Assembly: GCA_944349655.1 (NCBI GenBank)
Contig: CALVNL010000013.1
Coordinates: 1-40,723, forward strand
Length of the DNA: 40,723 bases
Origin: an uncultured Clostridia bacterium
GTDB taxonomy: Bacteria > Bacillota > Clostridia > Christensenellales > DTU072
Direction of reading: 5' to 3'
The first letter of the stretch is position 1, and every line of letters begins with the position of its first letter. Positions 26,878 through 35,569 of this stretch are shown here, piece after piece. The position numbers and the translations under genes are program-made. The notes below the pieces were generated by a model. It saw nothing but the letters and a program-made list of their open reading frames with translations. It made no database searches and was not told the origin of the DNA.

Positions 26878-27834
26878 ATGATGGAAATGAAGAAACCCAA
26901 AATAACGGAAATCGTCGGAACCGAGGAGTCGCAATCCAGTTTCGTTGTGGAGCCCTTGGAAAGAGGATACGGCACTACCATCGGTAATTGCCTGAGAAGA
27001 ATACTCTGTACCGATTTACCCGGAGCAGCCATTATTGGAATACAGATTGAAGGAGTTAAACACGAGTTCAGCACCATTCCCGGAGTCAAAGAAGACGTTG
27101 CGGAAATTATCCTCAACCTCAAAGACGTAGCGGTAAAGGTGCATAACGAAGAATATTTCACCACTCAGAAAGTGAAGCTCGTCAAGACCGGAGGCGGAAT
27201 AGTCACCGCTGCGGATATCGAATTGCCTACCGATATCGAAATAATGAACCCCGACGCGTTTATCTGCACTCTCGAAGACGGATACACGTTGGATATGACG
27301 CTCAATATCGGTACGGGCAGAGGATATGTTTCGGGCGCGGTCAACAAGACCAAAGTCAACGAACCTATCGGATATATTCCCATCGATTCGCTGTTCTCGC
27401 CGGTACTTGCGGTAAGCTACTCTGTGGAAGCTACCCGTGTGGAGCAGGATCTCGACTACGACAAACTTACCATCAACGTAAAGACCAACGCTACCAGTTC
27501 TCCCCGTAAAGTTATAAGTCTTGCCGCTAAGATTATGAGCGACCACCTTAAACTTTTCATCAACCTCGTTGACGAAATGGGAGACGTGGACATTCTGGTC
27601 AACAAAGACGACGACAAACAGCAGAAAGCGTTGTTTATGAGCATCGAGGAACTCGAACTCAGCGTACGTCCTCTCAACTGCCTCAAGCGCGCAGGGATAT
27701 TCACGGTGGAAGATTTGGTCAAGCGCAGCGAAGAAGATATGCTCAAGGTAAGGAACCTGGGCAGAAAATCCCTGGACGAAGTTATCAAGAAACTGGAAAG
27801 TTTCGGTCTGGGACTTTACAATAAAGACGAGTAA
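26878..27834 (+). CDS. rpoA: DNA-directed RNA polymerase subunit alpha
   Basis: A 318-residue alpha subunit. The N-terminal dimerisation domain begins about residue 20 (FVVEPLERGYGTTIGNCLRRIL), with GAAIIGIQIEGVKHEFSTI; the C-terminal domain (LSVRPLNCLKRAGIFTVEDL and the LRNLGRKSL-like VRNLGRKSLDEV) binds UP elements and regulators. ATG at 26878 is preferred over the next codon because GGAGG ends 10 bases upstream. Lies between rpsD and rplQ as usual. Confidence 0.98.
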   Translation: MMEMKKPKITEIVGTEESQSSFVVEPLERGYGTTIGNCLRRILCTDLPGAAIIGIQIEGVKHEFSTIPGVKEDVAEIILNLKDVAVKVHNEEYFTTQKVKLVKTGGGIVTAADIELPTDIEIMNPDAFICTLEDGYTLDMTLNIGTGRGYVSGAVNKTKVNEPIGYIPIDSLFSPVLAVSYSVEATRVEQDLDYDKLTINVKTNATSSPRKVISLAAKIMSDHLKLFINLVDEMGDVDILVNKDDDKQQKALFMSIEELELSVRPLNCLKRAGIFTVEDLVKRSEEDMLKVRNLGRKSLDEVIKKLESFGLGLYNKDE

Positions 27835-27848
27835 GGAGAAAGATATAA

Positions 27849-28364
27849 ATGGCACAGAATCGTAAACTTGGTAAAAGAACCGACCAGAGAGTGGCGCTTG
27901 TTTATAGCCAGGCTGCCCAGCTTCTTTGGTACGGAAAAATCGAAACCACGGTGGAGAGAGCTAAAGAAGTCCGTAAAGTAGCGGAAAAAATGATAACTCT
28001 TGCCGTAAACAACTATAAGGATACCTTAAAGGTAACCAAAATGAAAGACAATCAGAAGAACGAGAAAATAGCGGTGGAATTCACCAACGACGGACCGAAG
28101 AAACTCGCCGCACGCAGACGTCTGATGGCTCTTCTTCCCGACATTAAGGAACAGAAAGTCGCTAAAGAAAGCAAACAGACTTTCCGTGAAAGAACCGCCG
28201 ACATCAAACATCCTCTTATCGAAAAGATTTTCGGAGAATACGCTCCCAAGTACGACAAGAGAGCTGAAGAGAAAGGACAGAGAGGGGGCTACACCCGTAT
28301 CATCAAAACCGGCAACCGCCGCGGTGACGACGCCTCTACCTGCATACTGGAACTCGTTGACTAA
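27849..28364 (+). CDS. rplQ: 50S ribosomal protein L17 (long clostridial form)
   Basis: A 171-residue L17. The N-terminal half (NRKLGKRTDQRVALVYSQAAQLLWYGKIETT) and C-terminal block (IFGEYAPKYDKR...GGYTRIIKTGNRRGDDA) match the family, separated by an added segment of about 45-50 residues (about residues 60-108, KLAARRRLMALLPDIKEQ). From memory, similar long L17s occur in Lachnospiraceae and Ruminococcaceae, whereas the usual length is about 113-127. Last gene of the alpha operon. Confidence 0.97.
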   Translation: MAQNRKLGKRTDQRVALVYSQAAQLLWYGKIETTVERAKEVRKVAEKMITLAVNNYKDTLKVTKMKDNQKNEKIAVEFTNDGPKKLAARRRLMALLPDIKEQKVAKESKQTFRERTADIKHPLIEKIFGEYAPKYDKRAEEKGQRGGYTRIIKTGNRRGDDASTCILELVD

Positions 28365-28379
28365 AGGTTTATCGTAAGG

Positions 28380-28409
28380 AAAAAGGCACGTCCAAAACGT
28401 GCCTTTTTT
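28380..28409 (+). terminator. Rho-independent terminator of the alpha operon
   Basis: A 12-bp stem (28380-28391 with 28397-28408, AAAAAGGCACGT/ACGTGCCTTTTT) with 5-base loop runs into a T-tract. It lies 16 bases after the rplQ stop. Confidence 0.93.
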
Positions 28410-28416
28410 GTTTATT

Positions 28417-29352
28417 ATGGCGAAAAAAATATTTTCGGGCATACAAAATAATTTGTTACAAAATATACTTTCGGAAGTAAACGATTATTTCGGAGACACT
28501 TTTGACTGGAAAAAACGCCTCGGAAAGGGAGGCAGCGGACAGGTCTATCTTGCCGAGAATAAAGGCGGGAGAAAAATTGCCGTTAAAATTTATCGCGAAC
28601 AGAACCGTTGCGAGCAAGAAAAATCCGATCTCGAGTCTTTGCGTAAAAAATGTACGGTGAAAATTCCCGATGTTTATTTCACATCTACCGTAAGCGGGAC
28701 GGATATATTGGCGATGGAATACATCGACGGAGTAAACGCCTGGAAAAATATAAGAATATATTTAGCTCCGAAAGAAAAACGCAAGGCTTTCGCCGAAAGC
28801 GTAGCCAAAGGTGTATATTCTATTTTAGCTGTCCGTGAAAGCAAATTCGGAGACCCGAAAGGCGAACTTTACGACGAATGGACGGATTACTATTTTCCCA
28901 GAGCCGAGAAAATTCTCGAAGGAATGAAAGAGTATTCGGGTAAATTTGCGTATCGCCGGATATACCGCCTTATGCTCTTTCTATGGGAAAGAAGGGAAAC
29001 GATCTTTGCCGAGAAGCCGCCGTATTCGGCTTTTATACACGGAGATTTATGCCCTATGAATATGCTGGCGGATCCTCGAAAAATGGAACTCAAGGCATTT
29101 ATCGACCCTTTTGACGCTTTTTACGCCGACCCTGAATACGAACTGTTTCAACTCTTTTGCCAGTCGGGAGATTTCCTCGGACTTTACGAAGAATATAAAA
29201 CACTTTTTCCCGTCAGCGTCAACGTAGATAAAAAATGCTATTTTTACGCAATTTTTGCAGAAGCGGAGTATTTTTTGTCCACAGGCAGGATGCTTTGGGC
29301 GGTTCTTTTGCCCTTGCTTACAAAAAAAAGACGCTTTATAGGCAAATTATAA
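28417..29352 (+). CDS. Protein-kinase-like phosphotransferase (APH/fructosamine-kinase fold)
   Basis: A 311-residue cytoplasmic protein with a kinase fold. Gly-rich loop LGKGGSGQVYLA (about residues 33-44), ATP-binding Lys in IAVKIY, hinge AMEYIDG, catalytic loop HGDLCPMNML with Asp and Asn, and metal-binding Asp in FIDPFDAF. This HGDxxxxN / D-P-x-D pattern is that of aminoglycoside phosphotransferase and fructosamine-kinase relatives, not of eukaryotic-type Ser/Thr kinases. Substrate unknown. The ATG at 28417 has no ribosome binding site and lies 8 bases after the alpha terminator; a GTG at 28399 lies inside that hairpin and is unlikely. Its start is therefore uncertain. Confidence 0.75.
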   Translation: MAKKIFSGIQNNLLQNILSEVNDYFGDTFDWKKRLGKGGSGQVYLAENKGGRKIAVKIYREQNRCEQEKSDLESLRKKCTVKIPDVYFTSTVSGTDILAMEYIDGVNAWKNIRIYLAPKEKRKAFAESVAKGVYSILAVRESKFGDPKGELYDEWTDYYFPRAEKILEGMKEYSGKFAYRRIYRLMLFLWERRETIFAEKPPYSAFIHGDLCPMNMLADPRKMELKAFIDPFDAFYADPEYELFQLFCQSGDFLGLYEEYKTLFPVSVNVDKKCYFYAIFAEAEYFLSTGRMLWAVLLPLLTKKRRFIGKL

Positions 29353-29358
29353 GTAAAA

Positions 29359-29384
29359 AAGGGTAAAAGCTTACTCTTACCCTT
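29359..29384. terminator. Hairpin after the kinase gene
   Basis: An 8-bp stem AAGGGTAA/TTACCCTT (29359-29366/29377-29384). A T-run follows it only on the minus strand, where no gene is seen; on the plus strand it is followed by GATTTAT. It may still end or pause the kinase transcript. Confidence 0.35.
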
Positions 29385-29411
29385 GATTTATCGCTGTCGT
29401 TATGGTAAAAT
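29383..29411 (+). promoter_or_regulatory. Promoter of coaX-hom
   Basis: TTGATT (29383-29388), a 17-base spacer and TAAAAT (29406-29411). It overlaps the end of the hairpin at 29359-29384 and gives a short leader of about 13 bases. Confidence 0.55.
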
Positions 29412-29430
29412 TTTGTAAGCGAGGTTAGTT

Positions 29431-30207
29431 ATGATTTTACTTATGGACGTAGGCAATACCAATATAAAAATAGGACTTGCCAACGAAACTAAAACCATTC
29501 ATACCTGGAGAATAGCCACCGATACCAATCGCACCGCGGACGAGTTCGGAATGGTGCTGTTCGATCTTCTGAAACAGTCGGGACACAGTTTCAGAGAGAT
29601 AGAAGGAATAATCATCAGCAGCGTTGCGCCGAGTATTAATTACACTTTGGAGCATATGTGTTCCTATTATATGAAGTGTAAGCCCATAATGGTAGCGAGT
29701 AACATTCGCCTTGCCGGGGTCACTCTCGACTATAACAAGCAGGAACTGGGAAGCGACCGCATAGTTAATGCCGTCGCCGCCTACCGTCTTTACGGCGGAC
29801 CTGTGATAACGGTGGATTTCGGGAGCGCAACCACTTTCGGGGCGGTGGATGCCGACGGAGTTTTCTTAGGCGGGCTGATCGCGCCGGGAATCAAATCCAG
29901 CACGGAAAGTTTAGTCAACACGGCGGCTAAACTTCCGAGGATAGAGCTTGTCGCACCCAAGGGAGTGATAGGCAAAAACACCGTGGAAAATATGCAGGCG
30001 GGTATAATTTACGGATTTACCGGGCTTGTGGAATATATCGTAAAGAGAATGAAAAGGGAACCGGGCTTTGCCGACGCAAAGGTTATAGCGACGGGAGGTA
30101 TGAGCCAGCTGGTCACGCAGACCGAAAGCAAGATTATCGACGTAGTGGACAGGGCGCTTTCCCTTAAGGGACTGAAAATTCTTTACGACGAAAACGCAAA
30201 ATCCTGA
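29431..30207 (+). CDS. coaX: Type III pantothenate kinase
   Basis: A 258-residue ASKHA-fold kinase for the first step of coenzyme A synthesis; the type III form is not inhibited by CoA and needs a monovalent cation. Motifs: phosphate 1 DVGNTNIKIG (residues 6-15), GSDRIVNAVAAY with the catalytic Asp, phosphate 2 VDFGSATTFGAVD, and GGLIAPGI. The ribosome binding site is modest (GAGG). hom follows 13 bases later, so both are probably one transcript. Confidence 0.95.
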   Translation: MILLMDVGNTNIKIGLANETKTIHTWRIATDTNRTADEFGMVLFDLLKQSGHSFREIEGIIISSVAPSINYTLEHMCSYYMKCKPIMVASNIRLAGVTLDYNKQELGSDRIVNAVAAYRLYGGPVITVDFGSATTFGAVDADGVFLGGLIAPGIKSSTESLVNTAAKLPRIELVAPKGVIGKNTVENMQAGIIYGFTGLVEYIVKRMKREPGFADAKVIATGGMSQLVTQTESKIIDVVDRALSLKGLKILYDENAKS

Positions 30208-30220
30208 GGAGGACTTATCG

Positions 30221-31498
30221 ATGAAAAAAATCGGAGTGGCATTACTCGGACTGGGAACGGTCGGAGGCGGAACTTACCGCATATTGATGAACAATCACGA
30301 CGCTATCGCAAAAAACGACGGCGTGGACGTGGAAATACGGCACATTATCGAAAGGGACGTTTCCAAAGCGGAAGCGTTGGGTGCGGACTTAAGCATAGTC
30401 GGGACGGATATCGACAAAGTAGTCAACGACGATAAAGTTTCCGTCGTGGCGGAGTTTTTCGGCGGAATAGAACCTGCCAAAACCTTCCTTATAAAATGCC
30501 TTCTTGCGGGAAAGAGCATAGTTACCGCAAACAAGGAACTTTTTTCCAAACACTGGCCGGAACTGGAAGAGGCGGCAAAAAAAGGTAAAGCGGGACTTTA
30601 CTTCGAAGCAAGCTGTGTAGGCGGAGTGCCTATTATCCGCACTTTAACCCAGAGTATGCAAGGCAACAATATCCTTTCCTTGATGGGAATAGTCAACGGT
30701 ACCACCAACTTTATTCTGTCCAAAATGGCGGACGAAGGGTTGGAATATGCCGACGTATTGAAGGAAGCGCAACGGTTAGGTTATGCCGAAGCCGATCCCA
30801 CCGCCGACGTGGAAGGTTTCGACAGTATGTATAAACTCAGTATCCTTTCCAGTTTAGCTTTCCGCACCAAGGTGCCGATAAGCAAAATTTACCGTGAAGG
30901 AATAAGCAAGGTAAGCAAGGAAGACATAGCATACGGCAAGAAATTCGGGTACGAACTTAAACTTCTCGCCATAGCAAAGAGGAATGCCGAAGGAAAGATC
31001 GAAGCGAGAGTGCATCCTGCCTTTATCCCCGCTTCTCACCCCCTTGCCAGCGTTAAGGGTAGTTTCAACGCAGTGCATATCGTAGGCGACAACGTAGGCG
31101 ACATTATGCTTTACGGCAGAGGAGCAGGCGACCTTCCCACGGGAAGCGCAATAGTCAGCGATATAGTTTTCGCCGCAAAACAGGCTAAGCCTCAGTACGC
31201 TCCTTTCAAGAATACCGAAAAGGTTTCGGACAGCGGATTTTCTTCCAATTTCTACTGCAACTACTATCTGAGAATGAAAGTAAAGGACGAGGAAGGCGTT
31301 TTGGCTAAAATCGCAGGCGTATTCGGGAAAAATCACGTCAGTATCAATACGATGATACAGGAATCCGACGGAGAAAACGCTAAAATTATTTTTCTCATTC
31401 ACAAGACGGGAGAAAAGAACGTCAAGAAAGCCATGCAAGACGTCGCGCTCCTTCCCTGCGTGGAGAGCGTGGACGCAGTTATAAGAGTGGAAGAATAG
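30221..31498 (+). CDS. hom: Homoserine dehydrogenase with C-terminal ACT domain
   Basis: A 425-residue enzyme reducing aspartate semialdehyde to homoserine for Met, Thr and Ile synthesis. N-terminal NAD(P) site IGVALLGLGTVGGGTY; substrate/catalytic signature GIVNGTTNFILSKM and GYAEADPTADVEGFD (about residues 185-200); the C-terminal 75 residues (YYLRMKVKDEEGVLAKIAGVFG) form an ACT domain, the usual place for Thr feedback control. GAGGAGG precedes the ATG. Partner of coaX in position only; a metabolic link is not evident. Confidence 0.96.
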   Translation: MKKIGVALLGLGTVGGGTYRILMNNHDAIAKNDGVDVEIRHIIERDVSKAEALGADLSIVGTDIDKVVNDDKVSVVAEFFGGIEPAKTFLIKCLLAGKSIVTANKELFSKHWPELEEAAKKGKAGLYFEASCVGGVPIIRTLTQSMQGNNILSLMGIVNGTTNFILSKMADEGLEYADVLKEAQRLGYAEADPTADVEGFDSMYKLSILSSLAFRTKVPISKIYREGISKVSKEDIAYGKKFGYELKLLAIAKRNAEGKIEARVHPAFIPASHPLASVKGSFNAVHIVGDNVGDIMLYGRGAGDLPTGSAIVSDIVFAAKQAKPQYAPFKNTEKVSDSGFSSNFYCNYYLRMKVKDEEGVLAKIAGVFGKNHVSINTMIQESDGENAKIIFLIHKTGEKNVKKAMQDVALLPCVESVDAVIRVEE

Positions 31499-31535
31499 TT
31501 TTCAGAATAATAAAAAGCTGAATTAAAGGCGGAAA

Positions 31536-32129
31536 TTAAAGTATAACTCCGTAAACGAGCATTCCCACTCCCGCCGAAAGCAATATAAGCAAAATGGGAT
31601 GAATTTTAACTTTCTTCCCTTTGAACGGAATTTTTATCAAAGAAATCACAAACAATACCGCAAAAATCCCGATTGCCGCCCGGTCGGGATTTTTATATGC
31701 CGCCCAGTCGGAGAGGGAAGAGGTATTGAAGACTACCTGTACCGTCAAAGTTATGAAAGCGTAGGTTATCAATGCCGCCACGGCAGGACGGAGTCCCGAA
31801 AAAGCGTCTTTGACGAGTTGTTTTTCGGTAAGTTTGTTGAAAAACTTGGCGATTATGAAAATTATTATCAAAGACGGAGCCACCACGCCCAAGGTAGCGC
31901 AGACCGCTCCGAAGAAGCCGCCCGTTTCCGCCCCTACGAAAGTAGCTATGTTTATGGCAAATGCCCCGGGAGTGGATTCGCTTACCGCGATAAAATCCAG
32001 CAACGCTTCCTGCGTAAGCCAACCGTTGGCAATGACTTCGGCGTTGATGAGCGGTATCATTGCATAACCGCCGCCGATGGTGAAGAGTCCTATTTTGAAA
32101 AAAGTCCAGAAAAGTCGGAGATACAGCAT
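31536..32129 (-). CDS. Chromate transporter family protein, second half of a split pair
   Basis: A 197-residue membrane protein, one CHR (ChrA) domain with about six spans. FFKIGLFTIGGGYAMIPLI and the SESTPGAFAINIATFVG motif (GG and PGxxxxN) identify the family. Short-chain CHR proteins act as pairs, here with the preceding gene, whose stop overlaps this ATG by one base. Chromate efflux is the named function of the family, but many such pairs have other, unknown anions as substrate. Confidence 0.88.
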   Translation of the reverse strand: MLYLRLFWTFFKIGLFTIGGGYAMIPLINAEVIANGWLTQEALLDFIAVSESTPGAFAINIATFVGAETGGFFGAVCATLGVVAPSLIIIFIIAKFFNKLTEKQLVKDAFSGLRPAVAALITYAFITLTVQVVFNTSSLSDWAAYKNPDRAAIGIFAVLFVISLIKIPFKGKKVKIHPILLILLSAGVGMLVYGVIL

Positions 32130-32755
32130 TATTCCTTGTACCCCCTTGCGTATTTAACGAACCTGACGGTAAAGTTATATATAATACCTGCCGCCGCACA
32201 GATAAGCAGGGTGTAAACTATATATAAATCGGTAAACAGACACATACATAGTACGAAAAGCACGGCTAAAATTGCGAAAACCGTCTTTTCCACATTACGG
32301 AACATCTTTATTACGGCGTTGAGGATAAGGACGAGAACGGCGCAACGTATACCTTTGAACGCATAGGATACCCAGGTAAGACTTTGGAATTCTTCCAGGA
32401 AAAAGCTCAGTACGAAGATGATTATGAATGAAGGAAGCACCGCTCCGAAAGTACAGGCAAGGGCTCCGAACAGTCCTGCCCGTTTTGTTCCTACGTATGT
32501 GGCGGTATTCATACTTATGGGACCGGGAGTGGATTCCGCTACTGCAAGGATATTCATCATTTCCTCGGTGGTAAGCCATTGTTTCTTTTCCACAACGTCC
32601 CGTTCGATGAGGGAAATCATAGTGTAACCGCCGCCGAAACATATGATTCCGATCTTGAAGAAAGCGAGAAACAGGGTAAACAGTTCCTTGAAATAAAGTT
32701 TTGCGTTGTCCCGCAGTTTTATGGGTGCGGAAGGAGTGCGTGTTTCTTCGTTCAT
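32129..32755 (-). CDS. Chromate transporter family protein, first half of a split pair
   Basis: A 208-residue CHR-domain membrane protein: after a 20-residue polar N-terminus, FLAFFKIGIICFGGGYTMISLI and AVAESTPGPISMNTATYVG. It forms an operon with the next CHR gene. There is no ribosome binding site: a TATAAT box ends 6 bases before the ATG, so the mRNA may start at the initiation codon (see promoter at 32762-32790). Confidence 0.88.
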   Translation of the reverse strand: MNEETRTPSAPIKLRDNAKLYFKELFTLFLAFFKIGIICFGGGYTMISLIERDVVEKKQWLTTEEMMNILAVAESTPGPISMNTATYVGTKRAGLFGALACTFGAVLPSFIIIFVLSFFLEEFQSLTWVSYAFKGIRCAVLVLILNAVIKMFRNVEKTVFAILAVLFVLCMCLFTDLYIVYTLLICAAAGIIYNFTVRFVKYARGYKE

Positions 32756-32761
32756 AGGTAG

Positions 32762-32790
32762 ATTATATCATATTTATACGGGGGATTGAA
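32762..32790 (-). promoter_or_regulatory. Promoter of the chromate-transporter pair, placed for a leaderless mRNA
   Basis: Minus strand: TTCAAT (32790-32785), a 17-base spacer, TATAAT (32767-32762). The -10 box ends 6 bases before the ATG at 32755, so transcription should start at or within a base of the initiation codon, and no Shine-Dalgarno sequence is present. Confidence 0.6.
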
Positions 32791-32840
32791 AGCAAATGAC
32801 ATATGTAAAACAATTCATATTTCCTTATGCGAATATGCGT

Positions 32841-32870
32841 TTGCACGCAAGGGCTTCGATAGGTTATAAT
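32841..32870 (+). promoter_or_regulatory. Upstream promoter of the flavoprotein pair
   Basis: TTGCAC (32841-32846), 18 bases, TATAAT (32865-32870). With the expected start near 32877, the leader is about 74 bases and runs through the second promoter candidate. Confidence 0.6.
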
Positions 32871-32898
32871 AAAGTTACCGCCGATTAAAATATGTATT

Positions 32899-32928
32899 TT
32901 GTTCGAGCGGTATATCCTATGTTATATT
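32899..32928 (+). promoter_or_regulatory. Downstream promoter candidate of the flavoprotein pair
   Basis: TTGTTC (32899-32904), 18 bases, TATATT (32923-32928), leading to a short leader with AAGGAG just before the ATG at 32951. Confidence 0.4.
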
Positions 32929-32950
32929 ATACGTCAAGGAGCAAAATTAT

Positions 32951-34027
32951 ATGTATGACGCCGTAATTATCGGCGGAGGCGCGTCCGGCCTCGCCGCAGC
33001 GGTAAAAGCCTTGAAAAACGGCAAAAAAATCCTCGTTCTCGAAGCGGAAAAACGTGTGGGTAAGAAAATTCTTCTCGCAGGTAACGGCAGGTGCAACCTT
33101 TCCAACAAGCACCTTTCCGTAGATTGCTACAATACTCCGTCGGTTGCGGAATTTTTGAAGTATTCAGGGGAAGTTTACGATTTTTTCGAGGAAATAGGGC
33201 TGAAAACCCGTACCTTAGACGGACGCATATATCCTTATTCCGAAAGCGGAAAAAGCGTTCTGAACCTTTTAAGGGAAGCCGTGGGCGAAAGTAATATCCT
33301 TACCGAACAAACGGTTAAAGAAATTTCCGTCGAAGAGGAGGGATTTTCCGTTAACGGAATCAAGACGAACAATGTGATTTTATGCACGGGAAGTTCGGCA
33401 ACGACGGGAAGAGACTGCGCAGATCTTTATAAAAAATTCGGACATACGGCACAAAAACCTTCTCCCGTTCTGGTCCCTCTTACGACTTCCACGGAGTTTA
33501 TAAAAGGACTTTCAGGGATAAGGGCGAAAGTGCGTCTTTCGGTAAAGACAGGCGAAAAAACCCTTTTTTCGGAGTGCGGAGAAATTCTGTTCAAAGATAA
33601 CGGCGTGAGCGGTATCCTCGCAATGGACGCTTCGAGGTTCCTGGAAAAGGATTGTTTTCTTCAGATGGATTTTCTGCCCGATATTGCGGAAACGGAAGCC
33701 GCAAGATATGTAAAACGGGGTAAAACGGAAGGACTTGTGCAGAGAATGATAGTTTTAGCCGTCGAAAAACAGGCGGCGTACTACGATCTGCCCGTCGAAA
33801 AGGTCTTGAAAAAGTTTATTATAAAAAATATTTCTCCCTGCAGCGCTTCTCAAGCACAGGTAATGAGAGGGGGACTCAGGTTGGAGGAATTCGACGAAAA
33901 TCTGCAAAGTAAACGTAAAAAAGGACTTTACGCTTGCGGCGAAGTGCTGAACGTGGACGGCAGATGCGGCGGATACAATTTGCACTGGGCGTTTCTTTCG
34001 GGAATTATTGCGGGGAAAAGCGTATGA
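32951..34027 (+). CDS. HI0933/BaiN-like NAD(P)/FAD-dependent oxidoreductase
   Basis: A 358-residue flavoprotein. N-terminal FAD-binding Rossmann motif YDAVIIGGGASGLAAAVKA (residues 2-20), followed by VGKKILLAGNGRCNLSN, the hallmark of the HI0933 family, and C-terminal GEVLNVDGRCGGYNLHWAFLSG. It is about 40-60 residues shorter than usual, mostly in the middle. A member of this family (BaiN) was linked to bile-acid dehydroxylation, but most have no known substrate and no bai gene is nearby. It overlaps the next flavoprotein gene by four bases. Confidence 0.88.
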   Translation: MYDAVIIGGGASGLAAAVKALKNGKKILVLEAEKRVGKKILLAGNGRCNLSNKHLSVDCYNTPSVAEFLKYSGEVYDFFEEIGLKTRTLDGRIYPYSESGKSVLNLLREAVGESNILTEQTVKEISVEEEGFSVNGIKTNNVILCTGSSATTGRDCADLYKKFGHTAQKPSPVLVPLTTSTEFIKGLSGIRAKVRLSVKTGEKTLFSECGEILFKDNGVSGILAMDASRFLEKDCFLQMDFLPDIAETEAARYVKRGKTEGLVQRMIVLAVEKQAAYYDLPVEKVLKKFIIKNISPCSASQAQVMRGGLRLEEFDENLQSKRKKGLYACGEVLNVDGRCGGYNLHWAFLSGIIAGKSV

Positions 34028-35556
34028 TAAAGTTTACTTTTTCCCTGCCCGTGAACGAAACCGACCTGGACGCAGCAGTCGCAAGACTTTTAAGGGTAAA
34101 ACTCAAGGGCAAGACGGAAATTCTGAAAAAAAGTCTGGACGCAAGAGATAAGGGCAAACTTAAATATCTCTATACCGTGGCGGCGGAAACCGAAGAAACG
34201 GAAAAAGCTCTCCGTCACGGCGGCGTTTTGTACGAAAAACCCGATTACAGCATAGAAAAATTGTTGGACGGACGGCGTTACGAAGGGCAACGCCCCGTGG
34301 TGGTGGGAACGGGCCCGTGCGGACTTTTCGCCGCCCTCGCGCTTTGTAAAGCGGGCGCAAAACCGATAATTCTGGAAAGAGGGGACCCCGTGGAAGTCCG
34401 CAGAAAGAAAGTGGAGGAGTTCAACGAGCGTCTCATACTGGACACCGAAAGCAATATTCAGTTCGGGGAAGGGGGAGCAGGCACATTCAGCGACGGAAAA
34501 CTCAATACGGGAGTAAGCGGTCCGGTTATCCCGATAGTCCTTTCGGAGTTCGTCCGTCACGGCGCACCGGAGGAAGTGGCTTTCCTCAATAAACCCCACG
34601 TAGGGACGGATTACCTTGCGAAGGTGGTAGCGGAATTAAGACGGGAGTTATTGTCCTACGGAGCGGAGATCCGTTTCCGTACAAAACTTACCGACATCAA
34701 GCTCCGTAACGGGAAGGTAGTCGCCGCCGTCACCGACAAGGAGACGTTCGACACCGACAGAATATATCTCGCCATAGGTCATTCGGCGAGAGACACGTTC
34801 GAAATGCTTTACGCAAAAGGCGTAGTTATGACTTCCAAAATATTCAGTATGGGAGTACGAATTGAGCATTTACAGCAAGATATAGATTTTGCACAATACG
34901 GTAGAAAGCGTGGGACGCTTCCGCCTGCCGACTACAAGGCGGCGGTAAAGCTTTCGGGCGGAAACAGCCTTTATACCTTTTGTATGTGTCCGGGAGGTAC
35001 GGTAGTCAACGCTTCCAGCGAAGAAGGCGCCGTCTGCGTTAACGGAATGAGTAATTTCGCCCGAGACGGAATAAACGCAAATTCCGCTTTGCTCGTGAAC
35101 GTGACGGAAAGAGAGTTCGGCGAAAAAGTTCTCGGCGGAATGGAATTTCAGCGTAAGGTGGAAAGAGCTTGTTACCGTGCAACGGGGTCGTACAAAGCTG
35201 CGGTACAGCGTTACGGGGATTTCGTCGGCAAAAGAACGGGAGGCAAGATAAGTCCCACCGTTTCCACGGGGTTTACGGAGACCGATTTAAGGAGTTTCCT
35301 GCCGTCGTTTATTTGCGACGGACTGGCGGAAGGTATACCTATTATTGCCCGTAAAATCAGAAATTTCGACGATCCTGACGCGGTATTGACGGCGGTGGAA
35401 AGCCGCAGTTCCTCTCCCGTAAGGATATTGAGGGACGAAAATTACCGTTCCTCAGTCGAAGGGCTTATTCCTTTAGGCGAGGGAGCGGGATACGCAGGCG
35501 GCATCACCAGCGCGGCGGCGGACGGCATAAAAGGTGTGCTGGCGACCTTGTCGTGA
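34024..35556 (+). CDS. COG2509-type uncharacterised FAD-dependent dehydrogenase
   Basis: A 510-residue flavoprotein. The frame is open 90 bases upstream, but the start at 34024 fits best: it overlaps the previous stop as ATGA and gives MIKFTFSLPV, the expected start of the small N-terminal domain (DLDAAVARLLRVK...TEILKKSLDAR). The FAD motif VVGTGPCGLFAALALCKAG (about residues 95-113), QFGEGGAGTFSDGKL and the C-terminal PLGEGAGYAGGITSAAADG are characteristic. Two different FAD enzymes made from one mRNA suggest a shared redox job, unknown. Confidence 0.9.
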   Translation: MIKFTFSLPVNETDLDAAVARLLRVKLKGKTEILKKSLDARDKGKLKYLYTVAAETEETEKALRHGGVLYEKPDYSIEKLLDGRRYEGQRPVVVGTGPCGLFAALALCKAGAKPIILERGDPVEVRRKKVEEFNERLILDTESNIQFGEGGAGTFSDGKLNTGVSGPVIPIVLSEFVRHGAPEEVAFLNKPHVGTDYLAKVVAELRRELLSYGAEIRFRTKLTDIKLRNGKVVAAVTDKETFDTDRIYLAIGHSARDTFEMLYAKGVVMTSKIFSMGVRIEHLQQDIDFAQYGRKRGTLPPADYKAAVKLSGGNSLYTFCMCPGGTVVNASSEEGAVCVNGMSNFARDGINANSALLVNVTEREFGEKVLGGMEFQRKVERACYRATGSYKAAVQRYGDFVGKRTGGKISPTVSTGFTETDLRSFLPSFICDGLAEGIPIIARKIRNFDDPDAVLTAVESRSSSPVRILRDENYRSSVEGLIPLGEGAGYAGGITSAAADGIKGVLATLS

Positions 35557-35569
35557 CGGGCATTATTTT

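Noticed and set aside
33934..34023. Possible 30-residue extension of the COG2509 flavoprotein
   Set aside because: It lies inside the upstream gene and lacks family similarity; the ATGA overlap at 34024 gives the expected N-terminus.
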